Shown here: piece by piece, positions 63,913-64,000 of the stretch
Numbering within the stretch: position 1 is the stretch's first letter
Layout: every line of letters starts with the position of its first letter
Assembly (NCBI RefSeq): GCF_039831995.1
Contig: NZ_JBDOIO010000003.1
Coordinates: forward strand, 2,480,001-2,544,000
Source: Paenibacillus pabuli
Lineage (GTDB): Bacteria > Bacillota > Bacilli > Paenibacillales > Paenibacillaceae
Direction of reading: 5' to 3'
DNA: 64,000 nucleotides
Made by a program: the position numbers and the translations under genes
The notes under the pieces: model-generated
Told to the model about the DNA's origin: nothing
Seen by the model: only the letters and a program-made list of their open reading frames with translations
Database searches by the model: none

Positions 63913-64000
63913 GTAAAGACTCCTTACTTGTCACTGGTGTTCCTCCACCAGCTTGGTCCCATCCGATTCTGACATCCGAACACGGCACCATTGCCGCATC

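Overview
The window looks like a chromosomal segment of a Paenibacillus-type member of the Bacillota. The evidence is the Lpl/YtcP-type ABC transporters, YesN-like AraC regulators, GGAGG ribosome binding sites, Gram-positive lipoproteins, CcpA cre sites and a Spo0E-like small protein. No tRNA, rRNA or CRISPR array was seen.

Left part (1-3.7 kb): the end of a YesN-type response regulator, a sugar-binding lipoprotein with strong terminators, a small Spo0E-like gene pair and an XRE repressor. From 3.9 to 8.4 kb the DNA is accessory and worn: an HNH nuclease, a TIR-domain remnant, an unknown membrane protein behind a promoter block (6172-6258) that recurs at 21.3 kb, and a decayed copy of the iron regulator region found intact at 51-53 kb. 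From 8.4 to 13.3 kb lies a sugar ABC operon (two permeases and a binding lipoprotein) with its GntR/LacI-type regulator. A perfect cre site and a palindrome shared by both promoters suggest catabolite control and specific repression.

The most unusual region is 13.7-21.4 kb. Ten small genes or gene remnants, all on the minus strand, are separated by 98-167 bp repeats. The ends of the repeats are complementary across each gene rather than across each repeat (for example CGTATAAC to the right of one gene and GTTATACG to its left). That is the signature of integron cassettes ending in attC sites. The array abuts an attI-like junction with a conserved Pc-like promoter and a tyrosine recombinase gene (21432-22551) that reads in the cassette direction, lacks the IntI-specific insertion and carries a frameshift. 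Cassette products include a barstar-like protein, a PD-(D/E)XK-like protein, a SLATT-like 2TM protein, an aadA-like nucleotidyltransferase, an LprI-like lipoprotein, a broken GrpB protein and unknowns. Two more attC-like sites lie at 56.36 and 57.04 kb, beside a chloramphenicol phosphotransferase-like gene and a NUDIX gene. I read this as an integron-like system in a Gram-positive host.

From 22.7 to 27 kb there is a small beta-barrel protein and two tandem membrane-anchored serine hydrolases. From 27.4 to 51.2 kb there is a polysaccharide-utilisation locus: GH88, polysaccharide deacetylase, serine hydrolase, GHL6-like protein, two AraC regulators, a mutarotase-like protein, a giant GH2, an alginate-lyase-like protein, a secreted beta-helix protein, an LplBC/LplA-type transporter and a transmembrane YesN-like regulator with a cre site. 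A uronic-acid-containing glycan is the likely substrate. From 51.4 to 55 kb there is a Fur-type siderophore cluster (Btr-like regulator, FhuF-like reductase, binding lipoprotein). The right end carries small accessory genes, a histidine phosphatase gene with a nonsense codon, a B12-binding radical SAM protein, a repeat-rich spacer and recQ.
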